From assembly GCF_964340395.1 (NCBI RefSeq), contig NC_135555.1, positions 20,553,447 through 20,617,446 of the forward strand: a stretch of DNA of 64,000 nt, written 5' to 3'. This stretch comes from Glandiceps talaboti. Lineage: Eukaryota > Hemichordata > Enteropneusta > Spengelidae. Position 1 is the stretch's first letter, and the number at the start of each line of letters is the position of its first letter. The notes under the pieces were generated by a model that saw nothing but the letters and a program-made list of their open reading frames with translations, made no database searches and was not told the origin of the DNA. Below are positions 1 to 16,597 of this stretch, one piece after another. The translations under genes and the position numbers were made by a program.

Positions 1-137
1 ATGTGTTGAATAATTAGAATTGTACACATTTCTATGTGTAATATATTTATCCATGTATCTGTGTATTAAAATCTTTTCTAAGCAAAATAGTAGTGTACAA
101 ACACTTACCTGTATTGTATTTATAGTCTTACACAGAA

Positions 138-4317
<4,180 letters not shown>

Positions 4318-5573
4318 ATTGTTTTGCAACGTTACCGTAGGGTTAACGTTCTAAGGCTGATCGCATAGAGTGTAAAAATGGCCCTCTCTGAATTTCCTTT
4401 TCCTAAAACACGATCCTCTCCTTGTTCAAATTAAAAAAAAAACACCCTGGTTTAAAATGTTATCAGAGACACTATTTCCAAAACTAATAATGGTAGAGAG
4501 CGACTAACTATCATCACCGTGAATTTACATGAAAACACTACATTATTAATTAACTCCTATGTTATGATCTAATTGACAGAGCTGAAGGCAAATTCTCCCA
4601 AGTTTTTTTACAGATGGAAACGCTTACACTATAGGCCAACATCCCCACTCCACCATATTATACCTTACCTCTCCCCAAATATCTTACAACACTGTTTCCC
4701 CTTCCACCTGTGAGACCTACTCCTCTCCTCAAATAACAACTAACAATTAATTCACTCCATGGTTTTCAGCAGCGACTTCACTTTATATGTTCTGATATTT
4801 ACGGTAGAATGGTGGTACTAGTGGCCCGGGGACTAGTGGGATGTGACAGCGGAGGCATGCGGCCGGATTCTAAAATCACAAAATAATATAAAAGTTAGAT
4901 AATATAACGAGTCAATTTAAATGTGACCTTCCCCAATTCACCGTTTCTAAAATATAGTCCTCTCAGAGAACCCATTTGTACAAGCAAGAAAGATCATATA
5001 TGTGTGTATATGTATATATGTATGAATCAGTGTATCTGTGTGTCTATATAATATACGAGTACATATTTTATTTATTGTATAAGCTTGCATCGTACAATTT
5101 CCAAAACCAGTTTCCCTTAAAAATATTAAAATTTGAAAAATCGTTTAGTTCTGTATTTCTGTATTACACCTTCGTCTTTTTTAAAAATATTTTGAAACCT
5201 TCGTAAACAAAAGAAAAATGTAAGTGTTTCAGAATTCTTGGAATGTCATGTCATGAATTGTACCACAACAGCCCATGTCAGTTTATGTTATATCGCCCCC
5301 TGGTGTCAGATTACTGATTTCAACTGGAAAGTACATGTTTTGTAGCGTAAGTGTTTTATCGAACGCTATGACGTTTGAAAGGTTGCAGGTTAAAGGAAAT
5401 GACTTTAAACTTGCAGACTAAATAACGAATTTTAGAAATTAGGAAATATCCGTGACAGCAGCCATACAAAACTGTAGCAGACTAGTACAGCTGATGTAAC
5501 TCAACACACATGCTAGAAATTAATCAAACGTACACACAAACGGTAATATTAGCTTGTAACAAAAAGGAAAATA

Positions 5574-5579
5574 TTTATT
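5574..5579 (-). terminator. Probable polyadenylation signal of gene copy 2
   Basis: AATAAA on the minus strand, kept in the equivalent place of units 3, 4 and 5. It lies about 0.7 kb beyond the tail exon (6297-6408), whose donor gtaagt implies a spliced 3' UTR. Inferred from position and conservation only. Confidence 0.4.
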
Positions 5580-6325
5580 TACAATAAAATCCATATATTT
5601 TAAATGATATGGCAGTCTTTGCTCTAAAAAGAGCGATTGAATTAACACCCAAGGTGTTGGTCAAAATCAACGCTGTAATGTAGATGTTGAATTCATTAAG
5701 TTCAGATATATTTCATTGATGTCTTCATTTGAATAGGGCTTGCAGTCAGAGTATGTAATGAGACGCGGTGTTTGTCACGAAATACTTTTTTCGACTTCTA
5801 CAAATCGTCAGACCAATTCTGTGTACAGGGATATTACATGAAGAGATCTATCATTACTTGTAGTCCTTATTTTAAAAAAAATATTATCACTGTGTTAATG
5901 TTTAGTGGAAAGTGACACAAAGAATGGATTTATCATTGCACCTTCTTAATTAGCTTGAAGAAACAACACATGGTTGATAACATCTATACATAGACAAGGG
6001 ATAATTATTACAACTGTTCGTACACGACCATTACGAGTTGATATTTTTTACGACTACATATATTCAGTGTTCGACATCAGAGCATGACAGGGATCACTAT
6101 AGTGGTGTATCGTGGTCTGAGATTATATGGAGAAAGCAATATTGATGAAATTTGTAAGTTCACACGCATCAGATTTTTAAACTAAGAAATGTGTTGAATA
6201 ATTAGAAATGTACATATTTGTATGTGTAATATATTTATCCATGAGTCTGTGTATTAAAATCTTTTCTAAGCAAAATAGTAGTGTACAAACACTTACCTGT
6301 ATTGTCTTTGTAGTCTGACACAGAA

Positions 6326-9229
6326 TCAGTCTTTCCCTACGTTCTCTTCCTTCTCTCCAGTATTTGTTGTCATAATCTCAGAGCCATCGCCTGAATGGCG
6401 TTTTGAACCTGTAAATTTGTTTTGAGAGATCGATTAGTAATTGAATTGATTACTGACATGTCGCCCTCTATCTTGTACAAGATGGCAATGCTAGTTGCAC
6501 ACTTCCATTGGTTATAACACAATGAGGATTCCGAAATAATTTATTACAGTACAGCATGTAACGGTTGGCATGGAAAATCGTTTGAAACTGAGTCCATCAT
6601 TCGTAACAGTCAAGATATTAAAACTGGGTAAAATCATTGACACATTCAAATGGGCGAAAGAAGTATAGAAACTCACTGTTCTGTGCTTTGGAATCTTGTT
6701 TTCTGATCACATTTCTAATATTTTGTAATCTTCCTCCAATCACCATTATCTTCTCCATTTTTACTTCGACATCTTCTTCAGCTGCCATTAGTCTCTTCTG
6801 TTCATCCAAAATAAACTTTTCTCGCTGAGATATCTCTTTCAACTTTTGTTCAACATTCTCTTCTCTTACTCTGACAGTTTTTCTTTCGTCTTCTATACTC
6901 AGCATTTTACTTGTTTCTTTGTCCAAGGAGATTCTGTCCAAGTTTTCTTCTTCTCCTGACACTGTTGTTTCATGCGGTTGTTCGGTGTCTCTATTAAGTT
7001 GGACTTCCTTTCTCTTTATATCATCCATTCGTACTTTGACTTCCTTTATCATCTCTTTCAGTTCACTTCCACGTCTCCCCTGAGCTTCTTCCTTCTCAAG
7101 TAATTTTTCAAACAATTCCTTAAGTCGGTTTGATTGTTCCTTAACAGCCCTCTGTTTCTTTCCAAACTCAGCGTACAGTGTCTCCAACTCCTTTTCTTTT
7201 TGTGACAAATTTTTGTCTTTTGCTTCCAACAGAACCTTCTTCAATTGTATCTTTTCTTCCCGGTTTTCCAATTCTTCTGATCTCTTCATTAGCACTTTCT
7301 TTTCTTTGTCCAATTTGTCGGCATGTTCTTTAATGAAACCCTTTGATGATGCTATGCTCAGTTCTCTTTCTCTCAGGGACTTTTCTTTCAGCTCGTTGGT
7401 CTTTTGTTTTTCTATCACGTCACTTATTATCATCTTGAGAAAGGATTCTTTTGACGTCAGTTCTTTTTGCAAGTTCTTTCGTTCCTTCCCTTTTTTCATC
7501 ATAGACATCAAGTCTTCGTCTTTCATTTGTGATAACTTGGTGAACGTGGCCAGTTTTCCATTCACTTCGACTAACTTCTTTTTCATTTCGGCATTGTCCT
7601 GTTTTATCTTCGTGACTTTGATTTCTTTTTCTCTTAGCTCATTTTCCTTTGCTGTCAGTTCTTTACTCTTATTGTCGAGAATGTTTAATCTTTCTGAATA
7701 TTTCTTCATTAGTTGTGCTACTTCTATCTCTCTTTTCTTCATCAGAGGCACTCGTGGAAGGAGATACTTTTCTTTCTTTTGTACTATGTCTTGAGCAGAT
7801 GCTATTTTTCTGTACTCTTCTTTTAGCTTCTTTGCTTTCTGCTTCTGGACATCTCTCATCATAACCACTTCCTTCATTTTCACTTCAACTGCTTCTTCAT
7901 TTGCAGCCACTGTCTGCTCTCTCTCGTCCAACTGAGATTGTATCTCATTCAATGTAGCTTCCTTGCTAGCAATATGATTCATTCGTTCTTCAACCTCTCG
8001 CTCTCTGTTCACTAGCATGGACTCTTTTTTCCCTAGTCTCCTTTCTTTCTCACCGATTTCTGTTAACGTCTTGTCGATCATAATCTCTGCTACATTGATA
8101 ATAATCTCTTTCTCATCCAAACAAAGTTGTTTGTCGTTTTGTTCTATTTCTCTGGAATCAAATTCTCTCTTCATTTGCTTTATCTCCTCCTCCTTGTGTT
8201 CAAGTTCTCTCACTTTTGACTGTAGAGTCCTACTTTTGTCCTTGAGGGTTTCCTCAATCAGAGTCGTCTCAATCACCTTTCCGTCAAGTCTATCTTTTCT
8301 TGCAGACAGTATCTGCTCTCTATCGTCTAGATGACGCTGTCGTTCATTTACTGCTGCTTGTTTCTTAGCGACGGTTGTCATAGCTTCGTCTATCTCTCCC
8401 TCTCTCCTTTCAATTTGTTGTTGTCTGTCATTAAGTTTTGTGTCCCTGTTTGCGATTTTTAAAATTTCGTCTTCGAGACGACCTTCTCGGTTTCCTAGAA
8501 GTTGTTCCTTTTCTCGAAGACTGTCATTTCTCTCATCTAACCTCTCTTTCTCTGTACGAAGTTCGCTTTGAGTTGTTTCTAGCTGTTGTTGAGTGTCACC
8601 AATTATTTGTTCTCTGTTCTCAAGATCTTTGAGTTTCTCTTCTACTTCGTCTTGTTTATCAGAAACTTCTCTCTGTTTCTGTTCAAGTTCTGTGTTCCAT
8701 TTTGTCAATTCGTCATTCTTTTGATCAATATATATTTGACGAATCTCTGTTGAAATAAAAAGAATGAAACGAACCATACATGTATGATGGATTTCATTTG
8801 GACCAATTAATCTAGGAGAAGGCGTTTCGCTGCATATATCATGTGTTGTTTGAACTTACGTTTATTGAATGACTTAGTGTTGGTACGAAGAAAGTGCACA
8901 GTACTAATAATAATTTAGTAAGTAAAGGATGTGCTGTTATTATGGAAATATATTATCATTTTAAAGTTGCATTAAACAATAATTTTTGTAATGTCGCAAT
9001 TTCGCTCACCAAAATTATAGTCGCCGACATTGTAGACGGTATAAGAACCAAGTGCATGAAAAATGGCTCACCTATCACTTTGATTGCAACTTGAGGCAGT
9101 CCTATTTCCATGATGTGGGCAAATACGCCAGGATGTGGCATAACGTCAACACACCAGTTACCATAATGTACTGTTACACGATCGAACGAAGTCGTCGGTA
9201 GGAATAACCGTTGTCTACTACTGTAACTC

Positions 9230-9284
<55 letters not shown>

Positions 9285-10101
9285 GTTACGCATCATCCGT
9301 ATCAAATAAGTGTAGATAGTACAAACAACGCACCTCAACTTTGAAGAACGAAAGAACGAAAGCATTGAATTTGATATCGAAAAAAAAGTAGCTTTGAATA
9401 CTTTCTTTGTCAAGAAAAGAGTTTCTATCTTACCTTGAGTACATGTTGTCAACATTGACAAAGAAGCTCGTCTTGAGCAAATCATTTTTGAGTAATATTA
9501 GTGAATATACACGGCATATACGTTTGCTATCACTGCATAAACAGTCAGCATTTGCACGTTCTATTTACATTGACAACTTTCGTTGTGCATGGTAACTATG
9601 TTCGAACTTAAAGTCACACAGAATATCGCGAGTTCTGGTGTGAGTTTATATTCGAACACAGGATATGTATCTCCAAGAAGTTCTTCGCCTCAGCTTTGGT
9701 ACGGGGGAACAGCTTTCTCACATGCATGACGTTTATAATTGGTTGAATAATATGGCCACAGATTTAGTTGTCATTGATAAAATGAAAAATTCAAAATTTT
9801 AAAACCATGACAATTTCTTGTATGACTGTTACAACCATTGTGCGTTACAATTGGTAATGTGGTGATTTTATGTCACAACGTTGTTGCGAATCGTAATGTT
9901 CAAGTTGATATTCAGACCAGGGCCGTTTAGTATTTGGCCAATCTGTTGATCACATGTTTCACAGATATGGGAAAGTAAGTGTATAGCTGACAATGCCAAA
10001 GGTGTACCGAATACAAAGCGATTGAAACCAGATTTCCCAAGTACCATCTGAGACAACCATATAAAAGTATTGCCATATTTATGTTGTAATGAATTTAACA
10101 T
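6326..10101 (-). CDS. Coiled-coil tandem gene, copy 2 (intron 1 lost, open)
   Basis: Minus strand: fused exon 1+2 from the ATG at 10101 (open to 9868; its true donor is not settled), exon 3 ending at 9434 (5' edge at most 9560), exon 4 9072-9220 (149 nt), coiled-coil exon 6677-8746 (2070 nt, open), tail exon 6297-6408 with stop at 6326-6328. The coiled-coil exon codes about 690 residues of K/E/R/Q-rich heptads, broken once by a conserved YLLPRVPLM hinge. The tail is acidic and ends EENVGKD. A deletion removed the end of exon 1 and nearly all of intron 1. The former intron end (YGNTFIWLSQ) now reads in frame into MVLGKSG. No membrane segment or catalytic motif is visible. Structural or cytoskeletal roles are typical of such coils, but function is unknown. 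Confidence 0.65.
9233..9280. repeat. (GA)n microsatellite, unit 2
   Basis: About 24 GA units, the shortest of the five tracts, in the same place just upstream (minus strand) of the exon 4 acceptor. Confidence 0.95.
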
Positions 10102-11412
10102 ACTGTTTTGCGACGTTCCTGTAGGGTTAACGTTATAAGGCTGATCGCATAGAGTGTAAAAATGGCCCTCTCTGAATTTCCTTTTCCTAAAATACGATCC
10201 TCTCCTTGTTCAAATTTTTAAAAAAAACATGGTTTAAAATGTTATCAGAGACACTAGTTCCAAAACCAGTAATAGTACAGATCGACTAAACGCTGCCACA
10301 TGAGTCTGATAATAGTAAAGGCTTTTTTTTAGCACATAACTATCATCACCGTGAATTTACATGAAAGCACTACATTATTAATTAACTCCTATGTTATGAT
10401 CTAATTGACGGAGCTGAAGGCAAATTCTCCTAAGTTTATAGATGGAAGCACCGACACTATAGGCCAACATCCCCACTCCACCATATTATCCCCAAATATC
10501 TTACAACACTGTTTCCCCTTCCACCTGTGAGACCTACTCCTCTCCTCACATAACAACTAACAATTAATTCACTACATGGTTTTCAGCAGCGACTTCACTT
10601 ATATGTTCTGATATAACGGTAAAATGATGGTATTAGTGGTTCGGGGACTGGTGGGATGTGACAGCGAAGACATGCGGCATGATTCTAAAATCACAAAATG
10701 ACATAAAAGTTACATTTACATGAGTCAATTTAAATGTGACCTTCCCCAATTCACCGTTTCTAAAATATAGTCCTCTCAGAGAACCTATTTGTACAAGCAA
10801 GAAAGATTATATATGTGTGTATATGTATATATGTATAAATCAGTGTATATGTGTGTCTATATAATATACGAGTACATATTTTATTTATTGTATAAGCTAA
10901 CATCGTATAATTTCCAAAACCAGTTTTCCTTAAAAACATTAAAATTTGAGAAATCGTTTATCTCGGTAGCTCCATGTATTTCTGTATTTACAACTTCGTC
11001 TTTTTTTAAAAATGTTTTGAAACATCGTAAACAAAAGAAAATTGTAAGTGTTTCAGAATTCTTGGAATGTCATGTCATGAATTGTACCATAACAGCCCAT
11101 GTTTATGTTCGCCCCCTAGTGTCAGATTACTGATTTCAACTGGAAAGTACATGTTTTGTAGCGTAAGTGTTTTATCGAACGCTATGACGTTTTAAAGGTT
11201 GCAAAAAAGTGAAGACGATAGCCCCTGTCGCCTATTAAAGGAATTGACTTTAAACTTGCATACTAAATAACGAATTTTAGAAATTAGGAAATATCCGTTA
11301 CAGCAGCAATACAAAACTGTAGCAATACAGCTGATGTAACTCAACACACATGCTAGAAATTAATAAAACGTACACTCAAACGGTAATATTAGCTTGTAAC
11401 AAAAAGAAAATA

Positions 11413-11418
11413 TTTATT
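11413..11418 (-). terminator. Probable polyadenylation signal of gene copy 3
   Basis: Minus-strand AATAAA, positionally equivalent to those at 5574, 25907 and 31942. The inference rests on conservation of place. Confidence 0.4.
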
Positions 11419-12162
11419 TACAATAAAATCCATATATTTTAATTGATATGGCAGTCTTTGCTCTAAAAAGAGCGATTCAATTAACACCCAAGGTGTTGGT
11501 CAAAATCAACGCTGTAATGTAGACATTGATTTCATTAAGTTCAGATATATTTCATTGATGTCTTCATTTGAATATGGCTTGCAGTCAGAGTACGTAATGA
11601 GACGCGGTGTTTGTCATGAAAATACTTTTTTCGACTTCTACAAATCGTCAGACCAATTCTGTGTACAGGGATATTACATGAAGAGATCTATCATTACTTG
11701 TAGTCCTTATTTAAAAAAATATTATCACTGTGTTAATGTTTAGTGGAAAGTGACACAAAGAATGGATTTATCATTGCACCTTATTAATTAGCTTGAAGAA
11801 ACAACACATGATTGATAACATCTATACATAGACAAGGGGTAATTATTACAACTGTTCGTACATGACCATTACAAGTTGATGTTCTAACGACTGTATATAT
11901 TCAGTGTTCGACATCAGAGCATGACAGGGATCACTATAGTGGTGTATCGTGGTCTGAGATTATATGGAGAACGCAATATTGATGAAATTTGTAAGTTCAC
12001 ACGCATCGGATTTTTAAACCAAGAAATGTGTTCAATAATTAGAATTGTACATATTTGTATGTGTAATATATTTATCCATGTATCTGTGTATTAAAATCTT
12101 TTCTAAGCAAAATAGTAGTGTACAAACACTTACCTGTATTATCTTTGTAGTCTTACACAGAA

Positions 12163-14987
12163 TCAGTCTTTCCCTACGTTCTCTTCCTTCTCTCCAGTAT
12201 CTGTTGTCATAATCTCAGAGCTATCACCTGAATGACGTCTCGAACCTGTAAATTTGTTTTGAGAGATCGATTAGTAATTGATTACTGACATGCCGCCCTC
12301 TATCTTGTACAAGATGGCAATGCTAGTTGCACACTTCCATTGGTTATAACACAATGAGGATTCCTAAATAATTTATTACAGTACAGCATATAACGGTTGG
12401 CATGGAAAATCGTTTGAAACTGAGTCCAACATTCGTAACAGTCAAGATATGAAAGGGTAAAATCCTTGTCACATTCAAAGGAGCGAAGGAAGTATAAATA
12501 CTCACTTTTCTGTGCTTTGGAATCTTGTTTTCTGATCACATTTCTAATATTTTGTAATCTTCCTCCAATCACCATTATCTTCTCCATTTTTACTTTGACA
12601 TCTTCTTCAGCTGCCATTAGTCTCTTCTGTTCATCCAAAATAAACTGTTCTCGCTGAGATATCTGTTTTAACTTTTGTTCAACATTCTCTTCTCTTACAC
12701 TGACAGTTTTTCTTTCGTCTTCTATAATATTCGTATTACTTGTTTCTTTGTCCAAGGAGATTCTGTCCAAGTTTTCTTCTTCTCCTGACACTGTTTCTTC
12801 ATCAGCTTGTCCGTTGTCTCTAAGTTGGACTTCCTTTCTCTTTATATCATCCATTCGTACTTTGACTTCCTTTATCATCTCTTTCAGTTCACTTCCACGT
12901 CTCCCCTGAGCTTCTTCCTTCTCAAGTAATTTTTCAAACAATTCCTTAAGTCGGTTTGATTGTTCCTTGACAGCCCTCTGTTTCTTTCCAAACTCAGCGT
13001 ACAGTGTCTCCAACTCCTTTTCTTTTTGTGACAAATTTTCGTCTTTTGCTTCCAACACTTTCTTTTCTTTGTCCAATTTGTCTGCATGTTCTTTTATGAG
13101 ACCCTTTGATGATGCTATGCTCTGTTCTCTTTCTCTCAGGGACTTTTCTTTCAGCTCGTTGGTCTTTTGTTTTTCTATCACGTCACTTATAATCATCTTG
13201 AGAAAGGATTCTTTTGACGTCAGTTCTTTTTGCAAGTTCTTTCGTTCCTTCCCTTTTTTCATCATAGACATCAAGTCTTCGTCTTTCATTTGTGTTAACT
13301 TGGTGAAAGTGGCCAGTTTTTCATTCACTTCGACTAACTTCTTTTTCATTTCGGCATTGTCCTGTTCTATCTTTGTGACTTTAATTTCTTTTTCTCTTAG
13401 CTCATTTTCCTTTGCTGTCAGTTCTTTACTCTTATTGTCGAGAAGGTTTAATCTTTCTGAATATTTCTTCATTAGCTGTGCTACTTCTATCTCTCTTTTC
13501 CTCATCAGAGGCACTCGTGGAAGGAGATACTTTTCTTTCTTTTGTACTATGTCTTGAGCAGATGCAATTTTTCTATACTCTTCTTTTAGCTTGTTTGCAT
13601 TCTGCTCCTGGACATCTCTCATCATAACCACTTCCTTCATTTTCACTTGAACTGCTTCTTCCTTTCCAGCCACTGCTTGCTCTCTCTCGTCCAACTGAGA
13701 TTGTATCTCATTCAATGTAGCTTCCTTGCTAGCAATATGTTTCATCCGTTCTTCAACCTCTCGCTCCCTTTTCGCTAGAATGGACTCTTTTTTCCCCAGT
13801 CTCCTTTCTTTGTCACCGATTTCTGCTAACGTCTTGTCGATCATAATCTCTGCTACATTCATTATAATCTCTTTCTCATCCAAACAAAGTTGTTTGTCGT
13901 TTTGTTCTATTTCTCTGGAATCAAATTTTCTCTTCATTTGCTTTATCTCCTCCTCCTTGTGTTCAAGTTCTCTGACTTTTGACTGTAGAGTCCTACTTTT
14001 GTCCTTGAGGGTTTCCTCAATCAGAGTCGTCTCAATCACCTTTCCGTCAAGTCTATCTTTTCTTGCATTCAGTATCTGCTCTCTATCGTCTAGATGACGC
14101 TGTCGTTCATTTACTGCTGCTTGTTTCTTAGCGACGGTTGTGATAGCTTCGTCTATCTCTCCCTCTCTCCTTTCAATTTGTTGTTGTCTGTCATTAAGTT
14201 CTGTGTCCCTGTTTGCGATATTTATAATTTCGTCTTCGAGACGACCTTCTCTGTTTCCTAGAAGTTGTTCCTTTTCTCGAAGACTGTCATTTCTCTCATC
14301 TAATCTTTCCTTCTCTGTACGAAGTTCGCTTTGAGTTGTTTCTAGCTGTTGTTGAGTGTCACCAATTATTTGTTCTCTATTCTCAAGATCTTTGAGTTTC
14401 TCTAATACTTCGTCTTGTTTATCAGAAACTTCTCTCTGTTTCTGTTCAAGTTCTGTCTTCCATTTTGTCAATTCGTCATTCTTTAGATCAATATATTTTT
14501 GACGAATCTCTGTTGAAATAAAAAGAATGAAACAAACCATACATGTATAATGGATTGTATTTGGGCATATTAATCTAGGATAAGGCGTTTCGCTGCATCA
14601 TGTCTTGTGTGATCTTAGGTTTATTGAATGACTTAGTGTTAATATGAAGAAAGTGCACAGTCCTTATAATAGTACAGCAAGTAAAGGATGTGCTGTTGTC
14701 ATGGAAATGTTAATCATTTTCAAGTTGTATTGAACAATAATTTTTGTATTGTTGCAATTTCGCTCACCAAAATTATAGTCGCCGACATTGTAGACGGTAT
14801 AAGAACCAAGTCTATGAAAAATGGCTCACCTATCACTTTGATTGCAACTTGAGGCAGTCCTATTTCCATGATGTGGGCAAATACGCCAGGATGTGGCATA
14901 ACGTCAACACACCAGTTACCATACTGTACTGTTACACGATCGAACGAAGTCGTCGGTAGCAATAATCGTTGTCTACTACTGTAACTC

Positions 14988-15075
<88 letters not shown>

Positions 15076-16257
15076 GATATTACGCTTCATGATCATCCGT
15101 ATCACATAAGAGTAAATAGTACAAACAACGCACCTCAACTTTAAAGAACGAAAGTATTGAATTTGATATCGAAAAAAAAGTAGCTTTGAATACTTTCTTT
15201 GTCAAGAAAAGAGTTTCTATCTTACCTTGAGTACATGTTGTCAACATTGACAAAGAAGCTCGTCTTGAGCAAATCATTTTCGAGTAATATTAGTGAATAT
15301 ATACGGCATATACGTTTGCTATCACTGCATAAACAGTCAGCATTTGCACGTTCTATTTACATTGACAACTTTCGTTGTGCATGGTAACTATGTTCGAACT
15401 TCTCAAAGTCACGTAGAATATCGCGAGTTCTGATGTGAGTTGATATTCGAACACAGCACCATGGCGTCCTATATCCCCCGCCGTAGCTTTGGTTTGTACG
15501 TGATAACAGCTTTCTCACATGCTGGACGTTTATAATTAGATGAATTATATGGCCACAGATTTAGCTGATCACTTGAAAACTTCAAAAGTTAAACCATGGC
15601 AATATCTCATGTGACTGTTAGAAGCATTTTACGTTACAATAGGTAATACTTATATAGTGATTCTATGTCACAACGTTGTTGCGAATAGTAATCTTCAAGT
15701 TGATATTCAGACCAGAGTTGTTTAGAATTCGTCCAATTTGTTGACCACGGGTCTCACAGATATGGGAAACTAAGTGTATAGCTGACAATCCCAAAGGTGT
15801 ACCGAATACAAAGCGATTTAAACCAGATTTTCCAAATACCATCTGAAACAAAAATATCAAAAAGTATTGCCATAGAAACTGAATGTAATAAGAAATGATT
15901 TTTCTCCGACTTCATCGTTCTAAGTAAGATCAGTGCGGTACCATCGTCTAACGACATCCAATAAAGTTGACAGTTTGTCGACAAACAAGGAAATGGTGCG
16001 TATATATTTCACGACTGTTTACACACGGACATCAAGTCGGTGTACATAATACCACCAATTACTGGTAAACAAGTAATTCAACTAATCAAAATGATTGAAC
16101 CATTTCATGTAAAGCTGTACGACTTGACGTGTTTCCAAACGGACAAATATTAGAAGCTACGAATTATTGTATTTGGACGATTTTATCATAAAGATACTTT
16201 TACCTGCTGAATTCGTATTGTCGCTCCAAAGTATTTTTGTTGTAATGAATTTGACAT
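12163..16257 (-). CDS. Coiled-coil tandem gene, copy 3 (apparently complete)
   Basis: Minus strand: exon 1 16204-16257 (MSNSLQQKYFGATIRIQQ, donor gtaaaa), exon 2 from 15842 (strong acceptor tttgtttcag; MVFGKSGLNRFVFGTP...), exon 3 ending at 15226 (5' edge at most 15352; encodes ..LKTSFFVNVDNVYS), exon 4 14830-14978 (149 nt; ..VQYGNWCVDVMPHPGVFAH..), coiled-coil exon 12506-14509 (2004 nt, open), tail exon 12134-12245 with TGA at 12163-12165. The phases of exons 3, 4, coiled coil and tail all join in frame. The exon 2 donor is not settled. Against copies 1 and 2 the coiled coil lacks 63 nt (21 residues, exactly three heptads). This is the only copy with every splice site intact. The N-terminal domain of about 150 residues matches no family I know. 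Confidence 0.7.
14992..15073. repeat. (GA)n microsatellite, unit 3
   Basis: About 41 GA units next to the exon 4 acceptor of gene copy 3 (minus strand). Confidence 0.95.
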
Positions 16258-16575
16258 ATTGTTTTGCAACGTTACTGTAGGGTTAACGTTCTAAGGCTGA
16301 TCGCATAGAGCGTAAAAATGGCCCTCTCTGAATTTCCTTTTCCTGAAACACGATCCTCTCCTTGTTCAAATTTAAAAAACAAACAAACCCTGGTTTAAAA
16401 TGTTATCAGAGACACTATTTCCAAAACTAATAATGGTATAGAGCGACTAACTATCATCACCTTGAATTTACATGAAAACACTACATTATTAATCAACTCC
16501 TATGGTATGATCTAATTGACAGAGCTGAAGGCAAATTATCCCAAGTTTTTTTACAGATGGAAACACTTACACTAT

Positions 16576-16597
16576 CAGTCTACAAGATCGCCATATA
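16576..16597 (+). repeat. Left terminal inverted repeat of the 8.36-kb element
   Basis: CAGTC-N6-ATCGCCATATA, matched by the right end at 24911-24932 read on the minus strand. The six middle bases differ between the ends. Confidence 0.85.

Larger units (their letters stand above)
6188..12023 (-). repeat. Tandem array unit 2
   Basis: Unit of 5836 bp homologous to unit 1 throughout. It is shorter mainly because about 0.3 kb around intron 1 of its gene is deleted. Between about 10110 and 12130 there is no coding exon. That stretch holds the conserved spacer and a minus-strand polyadenylation signal at 11413-11418 for gene copy 3. Confidence 0.9.

Noticed and set aside
16571-16582. CACTAT at the transposon edge as a RAG/ProtoRAG-type heptamer
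   Set aside because: CACTAT is host sequence and target duplication, present in the empty sites of other units; no RAG-like protein is encoded.
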